A DNA stretch of 64,000 nucleotides from Hoylesella buccalis ATCC 35310 (GCF_000177075.1 NZ_ADEG01000012.1:1-64000); one strand, 5' to 3'. Counted from the first letter of the stretch, positions 7,546 through 16,835 are shown. Translations and numbers: made by a program. The notes: generated from the letters alone by a model not told the origin.

Positions 7546-9540
7546 ATGAAAAAGACCTTCATATGCATGTTTCTTCTGCTGTTTGGCGGCTTCACCCTGG
7601 CGCAGGACAAGCTGTCCTGGGAGACCTATTATGAGCAGTTGACCGACATTGACGGCATAGAATCGGGTTCCTGGGAGACCGCTTATGAGGTGTTGAGCGA
7701 GCTGGCTGAGCACCCTTTGAACCTGAATGAGGCCAAAAGGGAGGACCTGGAACAGCTTCCTTTCTTGACACCACAGCAGATAGAAGAGCTGGTGGAGTAT
7801 CTGGATCGCTATGCGCCGATACGCAGTTGGGGCGAGTTGGCGATGATTGAGTCGCTCGACGCAACGCGTAGGAAACTGCTATCCTTCTTCGTCACCCTTG
7901 GAACGGAGCGGCCGAAGGCATTCCCTTCCGCGGGCGATGTCATGAAGTATGGTCGTCATGAACTTTTATTCACGGGAAAAGTGCCGTTTTACAAACGTCA
8001 AGGTGACGAGAAAGGCTACCTGGGTTATCCCTACAAACATTGGTGGCGATACAACTTTAAGTACGGACAGTACGTCAATGCGGGTCTCGTGGGGTCGCAA
8101 GATGCGGGCGAACCGTGGTTTGCGGGTCGCAACAAGTGGGGTTACGACTATTATTCCTACTATCTCCAGCTGAAAAACTGGGGACGGCTGAAATCGATGG
8201 TGATTGGTCGTTATCGACTGAAGTTCGGTCTGGGTGTCAGCATGAACCGTGACTTTGGATTCGGAAAGTTAGCAACATTGTCTGCTTTGGGCAACAACAC
8301 CAACACTATTCGGGCGCAGTCGTCACGCTCGGAAGCCAACTACATGCAGGGAGTTGCAGCCACAGTGAACGTCGTGCGCGGCTTGGATTTGACAGGATTC
8401 GCATCATATCGCAAGATAGACGGCACGTTGAGAAACGACGACAGCACGGCCATTGCTACGATTGTGAAAACGGGTTACCATCGCACGGAGCACGAAATGG
8501 CTCGCAAACACAACACAGCCGAGCTGGTGGTCGGTGGCCATGCGCAATATTTCAAAAATGGTTTTCATGTGGGAATGACAGCCTTTCACACGACACTCGA
8601 CCGCCCATTGCGCCCGAAAACGGAACAGTTGTATCGCCTATACAACGCTTCGGGCAAGTCGTTTTGGAATGCCAGCGTGGATTATGGTTACGTCAGCCGT
8701 AAATTATCCATACAAGGTGAGACCGCCACAGGCGATTGTAGAACCTTGGCCACGGTACACTACTTGAGCTATCAGTGCACGTCAACGTGGTCGGTGATGG
8801 CCGTTCAGCGTTTCTACTCCTACAAATATCACTCGCTGTTCAGTCAAAGTTTCAGCGAAGGAGGGAAAGCACAGAATGAAAGCGGCATCTATCTGGGAAC
8901 CAACTGGCACGCCTCTCGCCATCTATCGTTGATGGCTTACGTTGACTATGCCTACTTTCCATGGGCCAGATATCAAGTGAGCAAGGCCAGTTCAGCATGG
9001 GACTGTCTGCTGATGGGCAACTACCAGCGACGCAAGTGGCAGCTGCAAGGGCGCTACCGACTGCGGCTTAGGGAGAAAGATAATGCGGAGAAATCAGCCT
9101 TGTTGCCCGAACGCATCCACCTAGGGCGACTATCCGTGACGTTTGACGACGAACATTGGCTGTTCAAGACGCAAGGCTACCTGTCCTATCATGACTTGTC
9201 AACCAAGAGTTTTGGCTACATGATTGCCGAAACCATGGGCTATCGGCAGGGACGTTTGCGTGCGTTTGCCAATATAGGGTATTTCAATACCGACGATTTT
9301 AGCAGTCGCATTTACTGTTACGAGCGTGGTTTGCTTTACACGTTCGCCTTCCCCGTGTTCTCTGGAGAGGGCATGCGTTATGCCATCAACGTGCGTTGGG
9401 ATGCCAACAGCAAACTTATGTTCATGGCAAAGCTGGGAACCACGCACTACTTTGACCGTGACAAGATTGGCAGTTCGTACCAACAAATCAACCAAAGTTC
9501 ACAAACCGACCTTGAGATGCAATTGAGATGGCGATTCTGA
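7546..9540 (+). CDS. Helix-hairpin-helix domain protein with beta-barrel-like C-terminus
   Basis: A 664-aa exported protein: signal peptide (MKKTFICMFLLLFGGFTLAQ), then about residues 45-125 with two ComEA-like helix-hairpin-helix motifs (LNLNEAKREDLEQLPFLT; APIRSWGELAMIESLD), then a long region rich in aromatic, alternating strands ending in LRWRF with a terminal Phe as in outer membrane barrels. Proteins of this layout are common in Bacteroidetes and have no assigned function; a role in surface DNA handling is only a guess. The last 90 bp are duplicated at 11607-11696 with four silent differences, so the present 3' end may be a recombinant. Confidence 0.75.
   Translation: MKKTFICMFLLLFGGFTLAQDKLSWETYYEQLTDIDGIESGSWETAYEVLSELAEHPLNLNEAKREDLEQLPFLTPQQIEELVEYLDRYAPIRSWGELAMIESLDATRRKLLSFFVTLGTERPKAFPSAGDVMKYGRHELLFTGKVPFYKRQGDEKGYLGYPYKHWWRYNFKYGQYVNAGLVGSQDAGEPWFAGRNKWGYDYYSYYLQLKNWGRLKSMVIGRYRLKFGLGVSMNRDFGFGKLATLSALGNNTNTIRAQSSRSEANYMQGVAATVNVVRGLDLTGFASYRKIDGTLRNDDSTAIATIVKTGYHRTEHEMARKHNTAELVVGGHAQYFKNGFHVGMTAFHTTLDRPLRPKTEQLYRLYNASGKSFWNASVDYGYVSRKLSIQGETATGDCRTLATVHYLSYQCTSTWSVMAVQRFYSYKYHSLFSQSFSEGGKAQNESGIYLGTNWHASRHLSLMAYVDYAYFPWARYQVSKASSAWDCLLMGNYQRRKWQLQGRYRLRLREKDNAEKSALLPERIHLGRLSVTFDDEHWLFKTQGYLSYHDLSTKSFGYMIAETMGYRQGRLRAFANIGYFNTDDFSSRIYCYERGLLYTFAFPVFSGEGMRYAINVRWDANSKLMFMAKLGTTHYFDRDKIGSSYQQINQSSQTDLEMQLRWRF
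9451..9540 (+). repeat. 90-bp direct repeat, upstream copy
   Basis: The final 90 bases of the helix-hairpin-helix gene, including its stop. It matches 11607-11696 at 86 of 90 positions by hand count. The four differences are all at third codon positions and silent (Lys, Ser, Leu and Gln codons). Confidence 0.9.
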
Positions 9541-9708
9541 CGTGAAATTATTTTTGTACTTTTGCCACAACAAACCAAAAGCAACATAGGGTTGATATTA
9601 TTAAGATTCAGTAGGTATTGCTTATCAGCATAGGCGCAACAAACATAACTTATTATTGCTGAAAAGTAACACATATAATGGTTTTATATGTTATTACTAA
9701 AAAAAATA

Positions 9709-9716
9709 TACCTTTG
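9709..9716 (+). promoter_or_regulatory. -7 element of the phosphoethanolamine transferase gene
   Basis: TACCTTTG, matching TAnnTTTG, 25 bases ahead of the start codon. Only a weak TATG stands near the -33 position. A second TACTTTTG lies at 9557-9564, just after the previous gene. Confidence 0.45.
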
Positions 9717-9741
9717 CAAATAGATACATCATATTCTCATC

Positions 9742-11448
9742 ATGCAGGCAGCAAATCAATTCATACAACCACAAGACACAAGAAGAAGTAAAAGAATATG
9801 GAATGGGATTGTAAATTTCATACAACAACATTTTCGCTTCATCATGTTAATGTTGTTTATCAATATTCCATACCTATTTAAGATGTCATCGTTTGGTCGT
9901 GGAGTACATCATTTTTTATATATGTGCTTTTCCATTGTTTGCTTAACTCTCATAATATCACTTATTCCATATAAAAGAGTTATGCGTATAACCAAAAGCA
10001 TCATTGAACTATTATCGGTTTTGTTGCTATTTCTCTCTTTGTATTTCCTATATTTTTATCGCAGCCTACCAGATAGTGCGATTTTCGAAATCCTTTTAGC
10101 TACCAATCATAATGAGGCGATTGAATATCTGCAAGCCAACGTATTAAACTTACGGGTGTATGGAAGCATTTGTGCAGTCATTTTTGTTTTATCGGCATAT
10201 AGCCTGTTAATACTAAAATTAGAATATAAGCGTTCAGCTATTTTATTCGCATCAGCATGGCTTACTTTTGCATCATTTTTTACAGTAGTCAACCTTGTGA
10301 AAGATGTTATAAAACAGAAAACAACTACACAAGATAGGTTATTACGTCAATGCTGTTCTGTCGTTTCTACCGTTTATCTTACACATGACGCTATAAACGA
10401 CATGCAACAGTTAAAGCAAATGAGACAGAAGGGGAATACGCGCCCTAAGCTGTTAAAGAACAATAGTACTATACCGTATGTTGTCTATATATTAGGTGAA
10501 TCTACTACAAGGAATCATATGGGAATATATGGATATCATCTCCAGACAACACCTTATTTAAGTAACCTTGAAAAAACTGGCGATTTAGTCAAATTTACCG
10601 ATGTTATCAGTCCAAATGGACACACAATGGAGGTATTAGAAAAATTATTCACATTTTACAGACAAGGCGCAAAAGGGAAGTGGTATGAATATACCGACCT
10701 ATTCAGTATTTTAAATCAAGCAGGCTATTATACCACTTGGTTATCAAATCAAGAATCTTCAGGCATATACGGTAATAACGGAAGGTTCTATGCAGAGCGA
10801 TGCAAGTCAAATTCTTTTGTGTGCGTTAGAGATTCAAAAAGTAACTTTACAGAGCCTTATGATGAGCATTTGCTACCTTTATTAGACCAAACCTTAAGAC
10901 AAACAAAACCCAAAAGATTTATTGTACTACACCTTATGGGTACACACGGGGAATACAAAAACCGCTATCCTAAAACATTTAAGGCTTTTAGTACAAACGT
11001 AGAACAAGGTGAAAATAACAAAATAAAAGAGACAAAAGCAACTTACGATACCGCTGTGCGCTACAATGACAGTATCGTCAACGCCATTATCAACCGTTTT
11101 AAAGACAAAGACGCATTGATTATCTACACCTCTGACCACGGTGAAGACGTGATGGAAATCAACAAAAGGATTGCTGGACACGGTGACATTGACATCAATA
11201 ATCAGAAAGTAGAAATCCCCATGTTGGTGTATATGTCTAAGACTTTCCAGAAAAACTATCCAGATATCACAAATAGAATTCGCCTGTCTGCCCACCGTCC
11301 ATTCATGACAGACGACATGATACACAGCATTCTTGATCTTATGGAGATACAAACCAAAGAATATCGTCCATCACTAAGCATTTTTAACAAACAATTTAAC
11401 TATAAGAGAAAACGTATTTGCGCTGAAAAACCTTACCCGATAAAATAG
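9742..11448 (+). CDS. Phosphoethanolamine transferase, EptC/CptA-like
   Basis: An inner-membrane enzyme of the alkaline-phosphatase superfamily that transfers phosphoethanolamine from phosphatidylethanolamine to lipopolysaccharide sugar or lipid A. Hydrophobic segments fill residues ~30-190; the periplasmic sulfatase-fold domain follows, with GESTTRNHMGIYGY (probable nucleophile Thr255), LHLMGTHGEYKNRYP and YTSDHGEDVME as metal-site motifs. The gene is strikingly AT-rich (20 of 60 G+C in 10201-10260, against about half in neighbours) and sits between two copies of the previous gene's 3' end, so it was probably acquired. The GESTxR pattern suits EptC/CptA (core) more than EptA/MCR (lipid A), but the acceptor is inferred only. 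Confidence 0.85.
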   Translation: MQAANQFIQPQDTRRSKRIWNGIVNFIQQHFRFIMLMLFINIPYLFKMSSFGRGVHHFLYMCFSIVCLTLIISLIPYKRVMRITKSIIELLSVLLLFLSLYFLYFYRSLPDSAIFEILLATNHNEAIEYLQANVLNLRVYGSICAVIFVLSAYSLLILKLEYKRSAILFASAWLTFASFFTVVNLVKDVIKQKTTTQDRLLRQCCSVVSTVYLTHDAINDMQQLKQMRQKGNTRPKLLKNNSTIPYVVYILGESTTRNHMGIYGYHLQTTPYLSNLEKTGDLVKFTDVISPNGHTMEVLEKLFTFYRQGAKGKWYEYTDLFSILNQAGYYTTWLSNQESSGIYGNNGRFYAERCKSNSFVCVRDSKSNFTEPYDEHLLPLLDQTLRQTKPKRFIVLHLMGTHGEYKNRYPKTFKAFSTNVEQGENNKIKETKATYDTAVRYNDSIVNAIINRFKDKDALIIYTSDHGEDVMEINKRIAGHGDIDINNQKVEIPMLVYMSKTFQKNYPDITNRIRLSAHRPFMTDDMIHSILDLMEIQTKEYRPSLSIFNKQFNYKRKRICAEKPYPIK

Positions 11449-11452
11449 ATTA

Positions 11453-11611
11453 ATGATTCGCAGTAATTTGGAAAAGAATATTTCTATTGCCATCAACGCC
11501 TATGATGCCGAGAAACATTTGCCGCAAGAAGATGACTCAGTGAAGCACTTTGACGAGATTATTGTGTGCGACATGGAGACATCTACCATGTCATACACCG
11601 TGCAGCTTTGA
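11453..11611 (+). pseudogene. Glycosyltransferase family 2 fragment (5' end only)
   Basis: Starting 4 bases after the phosphoethanolamine transferase stop, a 52-codon frame reads NISIAINAYDAEKHL near its start and FDEIIVCDME later. This is the first beta-strand and the start of the donor-binding region of a family 2 glycosyltransferase of the WaaE/KdtX-like kind. It runs straight into the duplicated 3' end of the helix-hairpin-helix gene, out of frame, and stops at once. The rest of the gene is missing. It is a truncated remnant and presumably non-functional. Confidence 0.7.
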
Positions 11612-11696
11612 CCGTGACAAAATTGGCAGTTCGTACCAACAAATCAACCAAAGTTCGCAAACCGACCTGGAGATGCAGTTGAGATGGCGATTCTGA
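11607..11696 (+). repeat. 90-bp direct repeat, downstream copy (remnant of helix-hairpin-helix gene 3' end)
   Basis: This copy of 9451-9540 ends at the same TGA stop. It has no upstream gene body, so it is an orphan 3' end. Together the two copies bracket 9541-11606, containing the phosphoethanolamine transferase and the glycosyltransferase fragment. Confidence 0.9.
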
Positions 11697-11737
11697 AAAA
11701 AACAGATGAGAATACACTTCATTACAAATGATTGTAT

Positions 11738-11745
11738 TATCTTTG
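11738..11745 (+). promoter_or_regulatory. -7 element ahead of the GT2 gene
   Basis: TATCTTTG, matching TAnnTTTG, about 150 bases before the start of the next gene; no strong -33 match. The remaining 11746-11895 holds nothing else recognisable. Confidence 0.4.
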
Positions 11746-11895
11746 CCGCACAAATAGATTATCCTACTGAATCGCATTTAATCTACATTACGTCAGCTCA
11801 CCTGAAACATCGCAGGTAAAATGGATTTTGCAGCAAGAACAGACCGCAAGAGCCACAAGATGAGTAGCTGAAAGAGTAAAAAACAAGAATGCAAC

Positions 11896-12858
11896 ATGCT
11901 TAAAGTATCAATTTTGGTGCCTGTCTATGGCGTTGGTCCGTATATCGAACAGTGTACCGAAAGCCTTTTCTTACAAACTTATCCCACCGTAGAATTTATC
12001 TTTGTAAACGACTGTACGCAGGACGACAGCATTGAAAAGCTGAAAGCCTGCATGGCCCGATTCCCGCAACAGGCAGCAAAAGTAAAAATCATTCATCATC
12101 ACAAGAATCATGGTTTGGGCGCTTCTCGGCAGACAGCTTTAGAAGCTGCCACGGGTGATGCGGTGACAATCGTGGACAGTGACGACTTTTTGGAACCCAA
12201 TGCCATCGCTCTACTGGTGGAAAAGATGGTCACCTCGGGTGCTGACATCGTGGAAGGAGCTTACTATAGAATGGGGTGTAAACACGAAAAGATAGTATTA
12301 CCAGCACATACTTCAAAGAAAAGGCGCATCAAAACCCTGCTTTGGCACAAAGGAAATGGGTTTATTTGGGGAAAACTTTATCGCAGAGATTTGTTCACCC
12401 AACATGACATTAACTTTACAGAGGGGGTAGATTACGGCGAAGATTATTCGGTTTTACCCCGTCTTCTGCTGGTAGGAAGACGCACGTGGATAGATGATGT
12501 GGTGTACACTTACCGAACCAACCGTCTTGATTCATACTCCACGACACAATCTTTGAAGTCGATGATTTCATTGGCAAAGGCCATTAAAATCGTTGAGGCA
12601 TTCTTCTTGCGGAAAGATTCACAAGGAATATACCGTCAAGCCCTTCATCTTGGCACGCTGAGCATGTATGCACATTCCATCAAATTTCACATTGATCGGG
12701 AAGATTTATCGCAGATAGACCAAATTATCAATTATCAACCCAACGGCATGCTCAGCAGTTTTCTCTATTGGTTGTTTCATGTTACCTATCCATCTAAAGT
12801 GACCAGAAGGTTCTTTTGCGCCGTTCGCCGCTACTATTTGTACGTTCATTGTTGGTAA
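11896..12858 (+). CDS. Glycosyltransferase family 2
   Basis: A cytoplasmic or membrane-associated GT-A glycosyltransferase, probably building surface polysaccharide or lipooligosaccharide core. The N-terminus has the family signature: VSILVPVYGVGPYIEQCTES, FIFVNDCTQDDS, a HHKNHGLGASRQTALE stretch and the DxD-type VDSDDF near residue 96. An FIWGKLYRRDLF and EDYSVLPRLL region matches the acceptor half of the EpsE/WcaA-like group. Length 320 aa is usual. It is convergent with the minus-strand glycan cluster that starts 13 bases after its end. Donor and acceptor cannot be read from sequence. Confidence 0.85.
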   Translation: MLKVSILVPVYGVGPYIEQCTESLFLQTYPTVEFIFVNDCTQDDSIEKLKACMARFPQQAAKVKIIHHHKNHGLGASRQTALEAATGDAVTIVDSDDFLEPNAIALLVEKMVTSGADIVEGAYYRMGCKHEKIVLPAHTSKKRRIKTLLWHKGNGFIWGKLYRRDLFTQHDINFTEGVDYGEDYSVLPRLLLVGRRTWIDDVVYTYRTNRLDSYSTTQSLKSMISLAKAIKIVEAFFLRKDSQGIYRQALHLGTLSMYAHSIKFHIDREDLSQIDQIINYQPNGMLSSFLYWLFHVTYPSKVTRRFFCAVRRYYLYVHCW

Positions 12859-12870
12859 ATACCAACGCTC

Positions 12871-13896
12871 TCAGCCTTGGGATTGGACGGGGTTGGTGAA
12901 GTCAAAATATTTCTTCAGCACCAACAGTGATATCAATCGTTCGCGTCGTTGATTCCTAAACTGGTCGACATACGCATGAGCATGCGCGATAATTGCTTCT
13001 GCTTGCTCCGGATGCGCTATGTAATAAGTCAGACGTTCCTCCAGGTCAGAGAAATCAGGCTTAATCTCTATGTAGTGATAGTTGGGCTTCAAGCATCCCT
13101 CCATGAACCAAGTTTCGCAGGTGGGACGTGGCATCACGGCGACCGAGTTGGATGACATCACCCATTTAAGGTTGCTGGCGACATCATTTCCCTCTAATGC
13201 CATGATGAATTTATAGTCAAGATGTTCCTCTATGGTGAGCTTTTCGGTTCGCCATTGAGGGTATTGTGGGTCAATGACCCCGATGTTACAGAGCGGATGG
13301 CCATAGTAACGTTTCACGAAATCGTATCGGTTTTGCTTCAAATCAGCACCGCCATCCTGCCCAATCAGACCACGAAAAATAACCAAGTTCTGCTTCTCTC
13401 TAAACGGTTTGCGGTCGTTTACAAAGAGAAAATGGCGCACCTTGTCGAGTTTCATCAACACCGAATTGGCATTATTTTCCGTCAACGGACGACTTTTGGT
13501 AATGGATGGCACTGCCGGAACGTGAACGATATCGCCGGGAAGCAACACCCATCGCAGCGACAAGGGGAAATATCGGGCGTAACGATACGCATCAAGATAA
13601 TACACTTTTTGACCAGTCATGGGTTGATCTTGAACGCACACCGACTCTTGAAGGAACGCCTTGCGATCAATAGGTGTAGCTGGCGAGAGCCGATTATAAT
13701 AGTTCACACGCTGCATGACATACGCCTGATCATCCCGACTCCGCAATGCTTTCATTTCCCTTTGGCAGATCTTTCTCAGCCAAGCGTGTGGCAGATGGAT
13801 GGCTATGTATGAAGTGAGGTAATACCATAGCTTCGAATTCTTGCCACTATGCAAGGTATAATAGAGTTTACGAGGGAACAATGAGCGTATTTTCAT
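12871..13896 (-). CDS. Glycosyltransferase family 90 (LpsA/CAP10-like)
   Basis: A 341-aa protein with the layout of bacterial LPS A-type glycosyltransferases (GT90). Seen are WVLLPGDIVHVPAVPSITKSR, LVIFRGLIGQDGGADLKQNR, the acidic IEEHLDYKFIMALEGNDVAS and the SSNSVAVMPRPTCETWFMEG segment, which are the nucleotide-sugar-binding stretch of the CAP10 domain. It probably adds a hexose or pentose to the lipooligosaccharide core at the inner membrane. It is the last gene of a five-part minus-strand cluster; its start is 21 bases from the stop of the gene before it. Confidence 0.85.
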   Translation of the reverse strand: MKIRSLFPRKLYYTLHSGKNSKLWYYLTSYIAIHLPHAWLRKICQREMKALRSRDDQAYVMQRVNYYNRLSPATPIDRKAFLQESVCVQDQPMTGQKVYYLDAYRYARYFPLSLRWVLLPGDIVHVPAVPSITKSRPLTENNANSVLMKLDKVRHFLFVNDRKPFREKQNLVIFRGLIGQDGGADLKQNRYDFVKRYYGHPLCNIGVIDPQYPQWRTEKLTIEEHLDYKFIMALEGNDVASNLKWVMSSNSVAVMPRPTCETWFMEGCLKPNYHYIEIKPDFSDLEERLTYYIAHPEQAEAIIAHAHAYVDQFRNQRRERLISLLVLKKYFDFTNPVQSQG

Positions 13897-13917
13897 GTTG
13901 TTTGATAGTTTCGACGG

Positions 13918-14700
13918 TTAACCGTTGAGCGCCGGAATAAATTGTTTCCAGAAGGACACGCGCACGGGTTTATTGAATCCATGACAAGCCATGGGCAACC
14001 GATTGCCGTTAAGTTGATAGCACAACTCGGGCTTAAGATCGAACGAGAAGGTCAAAGCTTCCTTGACAGAAGGTACTTTCAAGGGTGGAACTAACGCCCA
14101 AAACAAATCCTCATTGTGCAAAGCGTCGGGCTGACTGTTGTAATATTCTATCTCATCGGCATACTGCACGCAAGCCTCCTGAAACGTCTTTACCTTGCGA
14201 AGACACAATCCGCCGTTACCAATGCGTCCAAACATCTGACTGTGTATAATCTTATTCTTCGGTTTCAGCAACAACTTTAACTTCAAATACTGTTTCAACG
14301 GGAACCGCGTATACCGTGGACGAGTAGGCCAAGGCGCTGCCACAAGGTCAAAATCTCTATCACACCACGATACCAACTCATTCTTAAACAGCCAAGCATC
14401 GACATGACAAATGAAGATATAAGTATAATCTTGAAAGAGCTTGTAAAACGATTCGGACATCATCATGCGGTTATAACCCTGAATGCCATTAGCCGTGCCC
14501 AACCAATCGCCACTCACCTCAATCACACCCACATTGGGATACTGCGCATTGAGCTGCGACATATCCACGTTATTAGGTTGCAGAAAGACCACCGAAAAGC
14601 CCTCAAGCAAGGACAAATTATGATCAAGTGCCGCTTTCTCATACGCTTTCAGCATCGGATGATAAACGGGTATGACCACGAGTAACTTATTTTTTTCCAT
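13918..14700 (-). CDS. DUF5672 protein, probable glycosyltransferase
   Basis: A protein of about 260 aa with the DUF5672 pattern: LLVVIPVYHPMLKAYEKAAL at the N-terminus, FSVVFLQPNNVDMSQL, GYNRMMMSESFYKLFQDYTYIFICHVDAWLF (the aspartate plays the DxD role in related proteins), and a C-terminal GNGGLCLRKVKTF, HNEDLFWAL segment. The family is regarded as glycosyltransferase-like and is found in glycan loci, as here. I chose the Met at 14700, preceded by an A-rich stretch; an in-frame start at 14715 is possible. Exact reaction unknown. Confidence 0.75.
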   Translation of the reverse strand: MEKNKLLVVIPVYHPMLKAYEKAALDHNLSLLEGFSVVFLQPNNVDMSQLNAQYPNVGVIEVSGDWLGTANGIQGYNRMMMSESFYKLFQDYTYIFICHVDAWLFKNELVSWCDRDFDLVAAPWPTRPRYTRFPLKQYLKLKLLLKPKNKIIHSQMFGRIGNGGLCLRKVKTFQEACVQYADEIEYYNSQPDALHNEDLFWALVPPLKVPSVKEALTFSFDLKPELCYQLNGNRLPMACHGFNKPVRVSFWKQFIPALNG

Positions 14701-14772
14701 TTTATTGCGCTCCATATAACAAGTTGCAGCTTCAAACAGGACAGGATTTTCCTTCGTTATAAAAGGTTAAAC

Positions 14773-15690
14773 TCAGCGCTTTCCCAACCGTTCATTGATA
14801 CCATCGTAATACGCCCGATGCAACATCATCAGGTCTTTGGGCCGCCATGCCTTGCTGAAAGGCATCGACAACAGAGCTGGGATGACATATCCCATGCCAC
14901 TGATCCAACTTCTTAGGTATCGCACGCCCCAGTTCTTGCCATAATGATGGTTTAGGTAAGCCGAATTACGCACCTGGTAATAACGTTTCCACTTCTTCTT
15001 CTGGTTGCGCACCGCCCATGAGTCTTCCGAGAAGAACGCATGCTTGTCCATCACGGCCGACGGCACATAGAGCAGACGAAAGCCAGCCAAATGCGCTCTG
15101 AGGCAATATTCCGTATCATCATAGAAGATGAACAACTCCCGGTTGGGCAACCCAATCTTCTCGACAACAGACCGACTAATGAACGGTCCTTCAAAGTCAC
15201 AGCCCACGATCTCGGTAGGCGTTGTCTCCTCACCACTAAGCTTTTCTGCGTGCAAACTGCCCAGTGGATTGGTTAGGTTGTATCGCCGAAACTCGTGCGT
15301 GAACGTTTTTCCGTTCATCACTCGCCGTGGAGCCAGGATGCCCAGTGGTTTCTTGCGGTCCAATTGGGTTTCTTCATGCGCCACAAGGCTTAGCAGTTCA
15401 TCCAGACACCCATCCTTTGGAAACACGTCATCATCCATACACCATATCCAATCGGCACCTTCATCATAAGCAACCTGGATGCCTGTATGGAATCCTCCAC
15501 TGCCCCCAACATTTTCTTGATGAATCACATGCAAATCATGTTGCCCATCCAGCCACTCTTTTGTGCCGTCATTGCTGCCATTATTCACCACAACAATCTG
15601 GTCAAGGTTCTGCTGACGGCGCAACGCTCCGATGCTTTTTTTCAGCAGTTCCAGCCGGTTGTAAGTCACAACGATTGCAAATATCTTCAT
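14773..15690 (-). CDS. Glycosyltransferase family 2 (GlfT/rhamnosyltransferase-like)
   Basis: A 305-aa GT2 enzyme of the galactofuranosyl/rhamnosyl group. Visible are IFAIVVTYNRLELLKKSIGA, VVVNNGSNDGT, HQENVGGSGGFHTGIQVA, the metal-binding WIWCMDDDVFPK (DDD) and a FIFYDDTEYCLRA catalytic-base region. C-terminal basic and hydrophobic segments suggest membrane association. It sits inside the lipooligosaccharide cluster, 13 bases downstream of the acyltransferase, so the two are likely co-transcribed. The sugar is not predictable by eye. Confidence 0.85.
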   Translation of the reverse strand: MKIFAIVVTYNRLELLKKSIGALRRQQNLDQIVVVNNGSNDGTKEWLDGQHDLHVIHQENVGGSGGFHTGIQVAYDEGADWIWCMDDDVFPKDGCLDELLSLVAHEETQLDRKKPLGILAPRRVMNGKTFTHEFRRYNLTNPLGSLHAEKLSGEETTPTEIVGCDFEGPFISRSVVEKIGLPNRELFIFYDDTEYCLRAHLAGFRLLYVPSAVMDKHAFFSEDSWAVRNQKKKWKRYYQVRNSAYLNHHYGKNWGVRYLRSWISGMGYVIPALLSMPFSKAWRPKDLMMLHRAYYDGINERLGKR

Positions 15691-15702
15691 GATTTTCAGT
15701 GC

Positions 15703-16650
15703 TTAGTCGTTCTTTTTTCTCAATACTTTTCCGTCAACCACTTCCCAGTCGCGTTCAAACTCCTCGCGGGTACGCTTCCATCGGTTATGACTCCAGAGGT
15801 AACATGCGGGTTGTTGGCGTATTGTTTCTTCCAACATACGGAAGTACATGTCCGTCAGTTCCCATTTTTTACATTGCTTTGGGTTAAACGCCATGAGCTT
15901 CATTTCGCACTCGTAATAACCTCTTTTCACACGTTTCATGTCACCATAGAAACAAACTTGTCCCGTGTGCTTGATGATGCGTTCGGCCCCAGTAAGCACG
16001 GGCGTATCATGATGCAGGAAATCCAACCAGTGGTGAATGTTCCACCACAGCGGTACTTGGTCGGCAATGTAACCCACAGCAATCGCCTGGTTGTTGCGTT
16101 TAAACTCCAATATCTTGCGAAGCGAGTTGTGCATGGGTATACATAAGGCTTTATGGCGTTCTCGCACCCTCTTAAACAACCGGTCAAAGCGCTTATTCTC
16201 CAATGGATGATACAGCTGACAACACTGCACCTGACATGGCAACCAATTGGGCAAGGAGGTAATCCACTCCCAATTGCCATAATGACCGAGATAGATAGCG
16301 CACGACTGACCACTGCTCAGCGCTTTATTAAACTGCTCCAATCCTGTGAACTTCATGCGTCTTTGCATTTCAGAAGCACTGATGGTCATCAGTTTGATTG
16401 TCTCCACAAGGTAGTCGCAGAACCAATGATAGAAGTCTTTCTCTATCTTCACCAGTTCCTCGTGGCTCTTTTCAGGGAAGCTGCTGGACAGGTTTTTCCA
16501 AATCACACGATGCCTGTATCTCAAGATGTAAGCCATGATGAGATACAATAGGTCAGACAATATGTAGAGCAAACGCATGGGCAGCAATGACAACAGATAC
16601 CAGATGCCGTAAACCAAAACATATCCTACCTCATTCAGTACTTTCTTCAT
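15703..16650 (-). CDS. Lipid A acyltransferase (LpxL/HtrB-like lysophospholipid acyltransferase)
   Basis: A 315-aa inner-membrane acyltransferase of the LpxL/HtrB family, which adds a secondary acyl chain to lipid A. An N-terminal membrane segment (VLVYGIWYLLSLLPMRLLYI) is followed by the catalytic H-x4-E motif in LGHYGNWEW. Further conserved blocks are VGYIADQVP and FLHHDTPVLTGAERI. It is the first gene of the minus-strand cluster. Its position with four glycan genes supports a lipooligosaccharide assembly operon. Confidence 0.85.
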   Translation of the reverse strand: MKKVLNEVGYVLVYGIWYLLSLLPMRLLYILSDLLYLIMAYILRYRHRVIWKNLSSSFPEKSHEELVKIEKDFYHWFCDYLVETIKLMTISASEMQRRMKFTGLEQFNKALSSGQSCAIYLGHYGNWEWITSLPNWLPCQVQCCQLYHPLENKRFDRLFKRVRERHKALCIPMHNSLRKILEFKRNNQAIAVGYIADQVPLWWNIHHWLDFLHHDTPVLTGAERIIKHTGQVCFYGDMKRVKRGYYECEMKLMAFNPKQCKKWELTDMYFRMLEETIRQQPACYLWSHNRWKRTREEFERDWEVVDGKVLRKKND

Positions 16651-16679
16651 TCGAAAAGCGTTCTATTCATAGAATGCCA

Positions 16680-16687
16680 CAAAGTTA
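16680..16687 (-). promoter_or_regulatory. -7 element of the lipooligosaccharide cluster
   Basis: The minus strand reads TAACTTTG, matching TAnnTTTG, 30 bases before the acyltransferase start. No clear -33 element. Confidence 0.45.
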
Positions 16688-16835
16688 TAAAAAATCTTCG
16701 TATTGTCATCCCTGCACCGATGGCATTTTACCACACCGCAAGACTTTAAGCACGTTAACCGGCAACGATTCGCCGTCAAATGAACCATAACCCCCTTGCC
16801 ATTACTCCTGAAATAATCTGAAAATCAAAGATACA

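Noticed and set aside
9541..11696. Composite transposon or IS-mediated insertion
   Set aside because: The bounding repeats are the 3' end of a resident gene, not IS ends; no transposase or integrase, no terminal inverted repeats and no target-site duplication were found.
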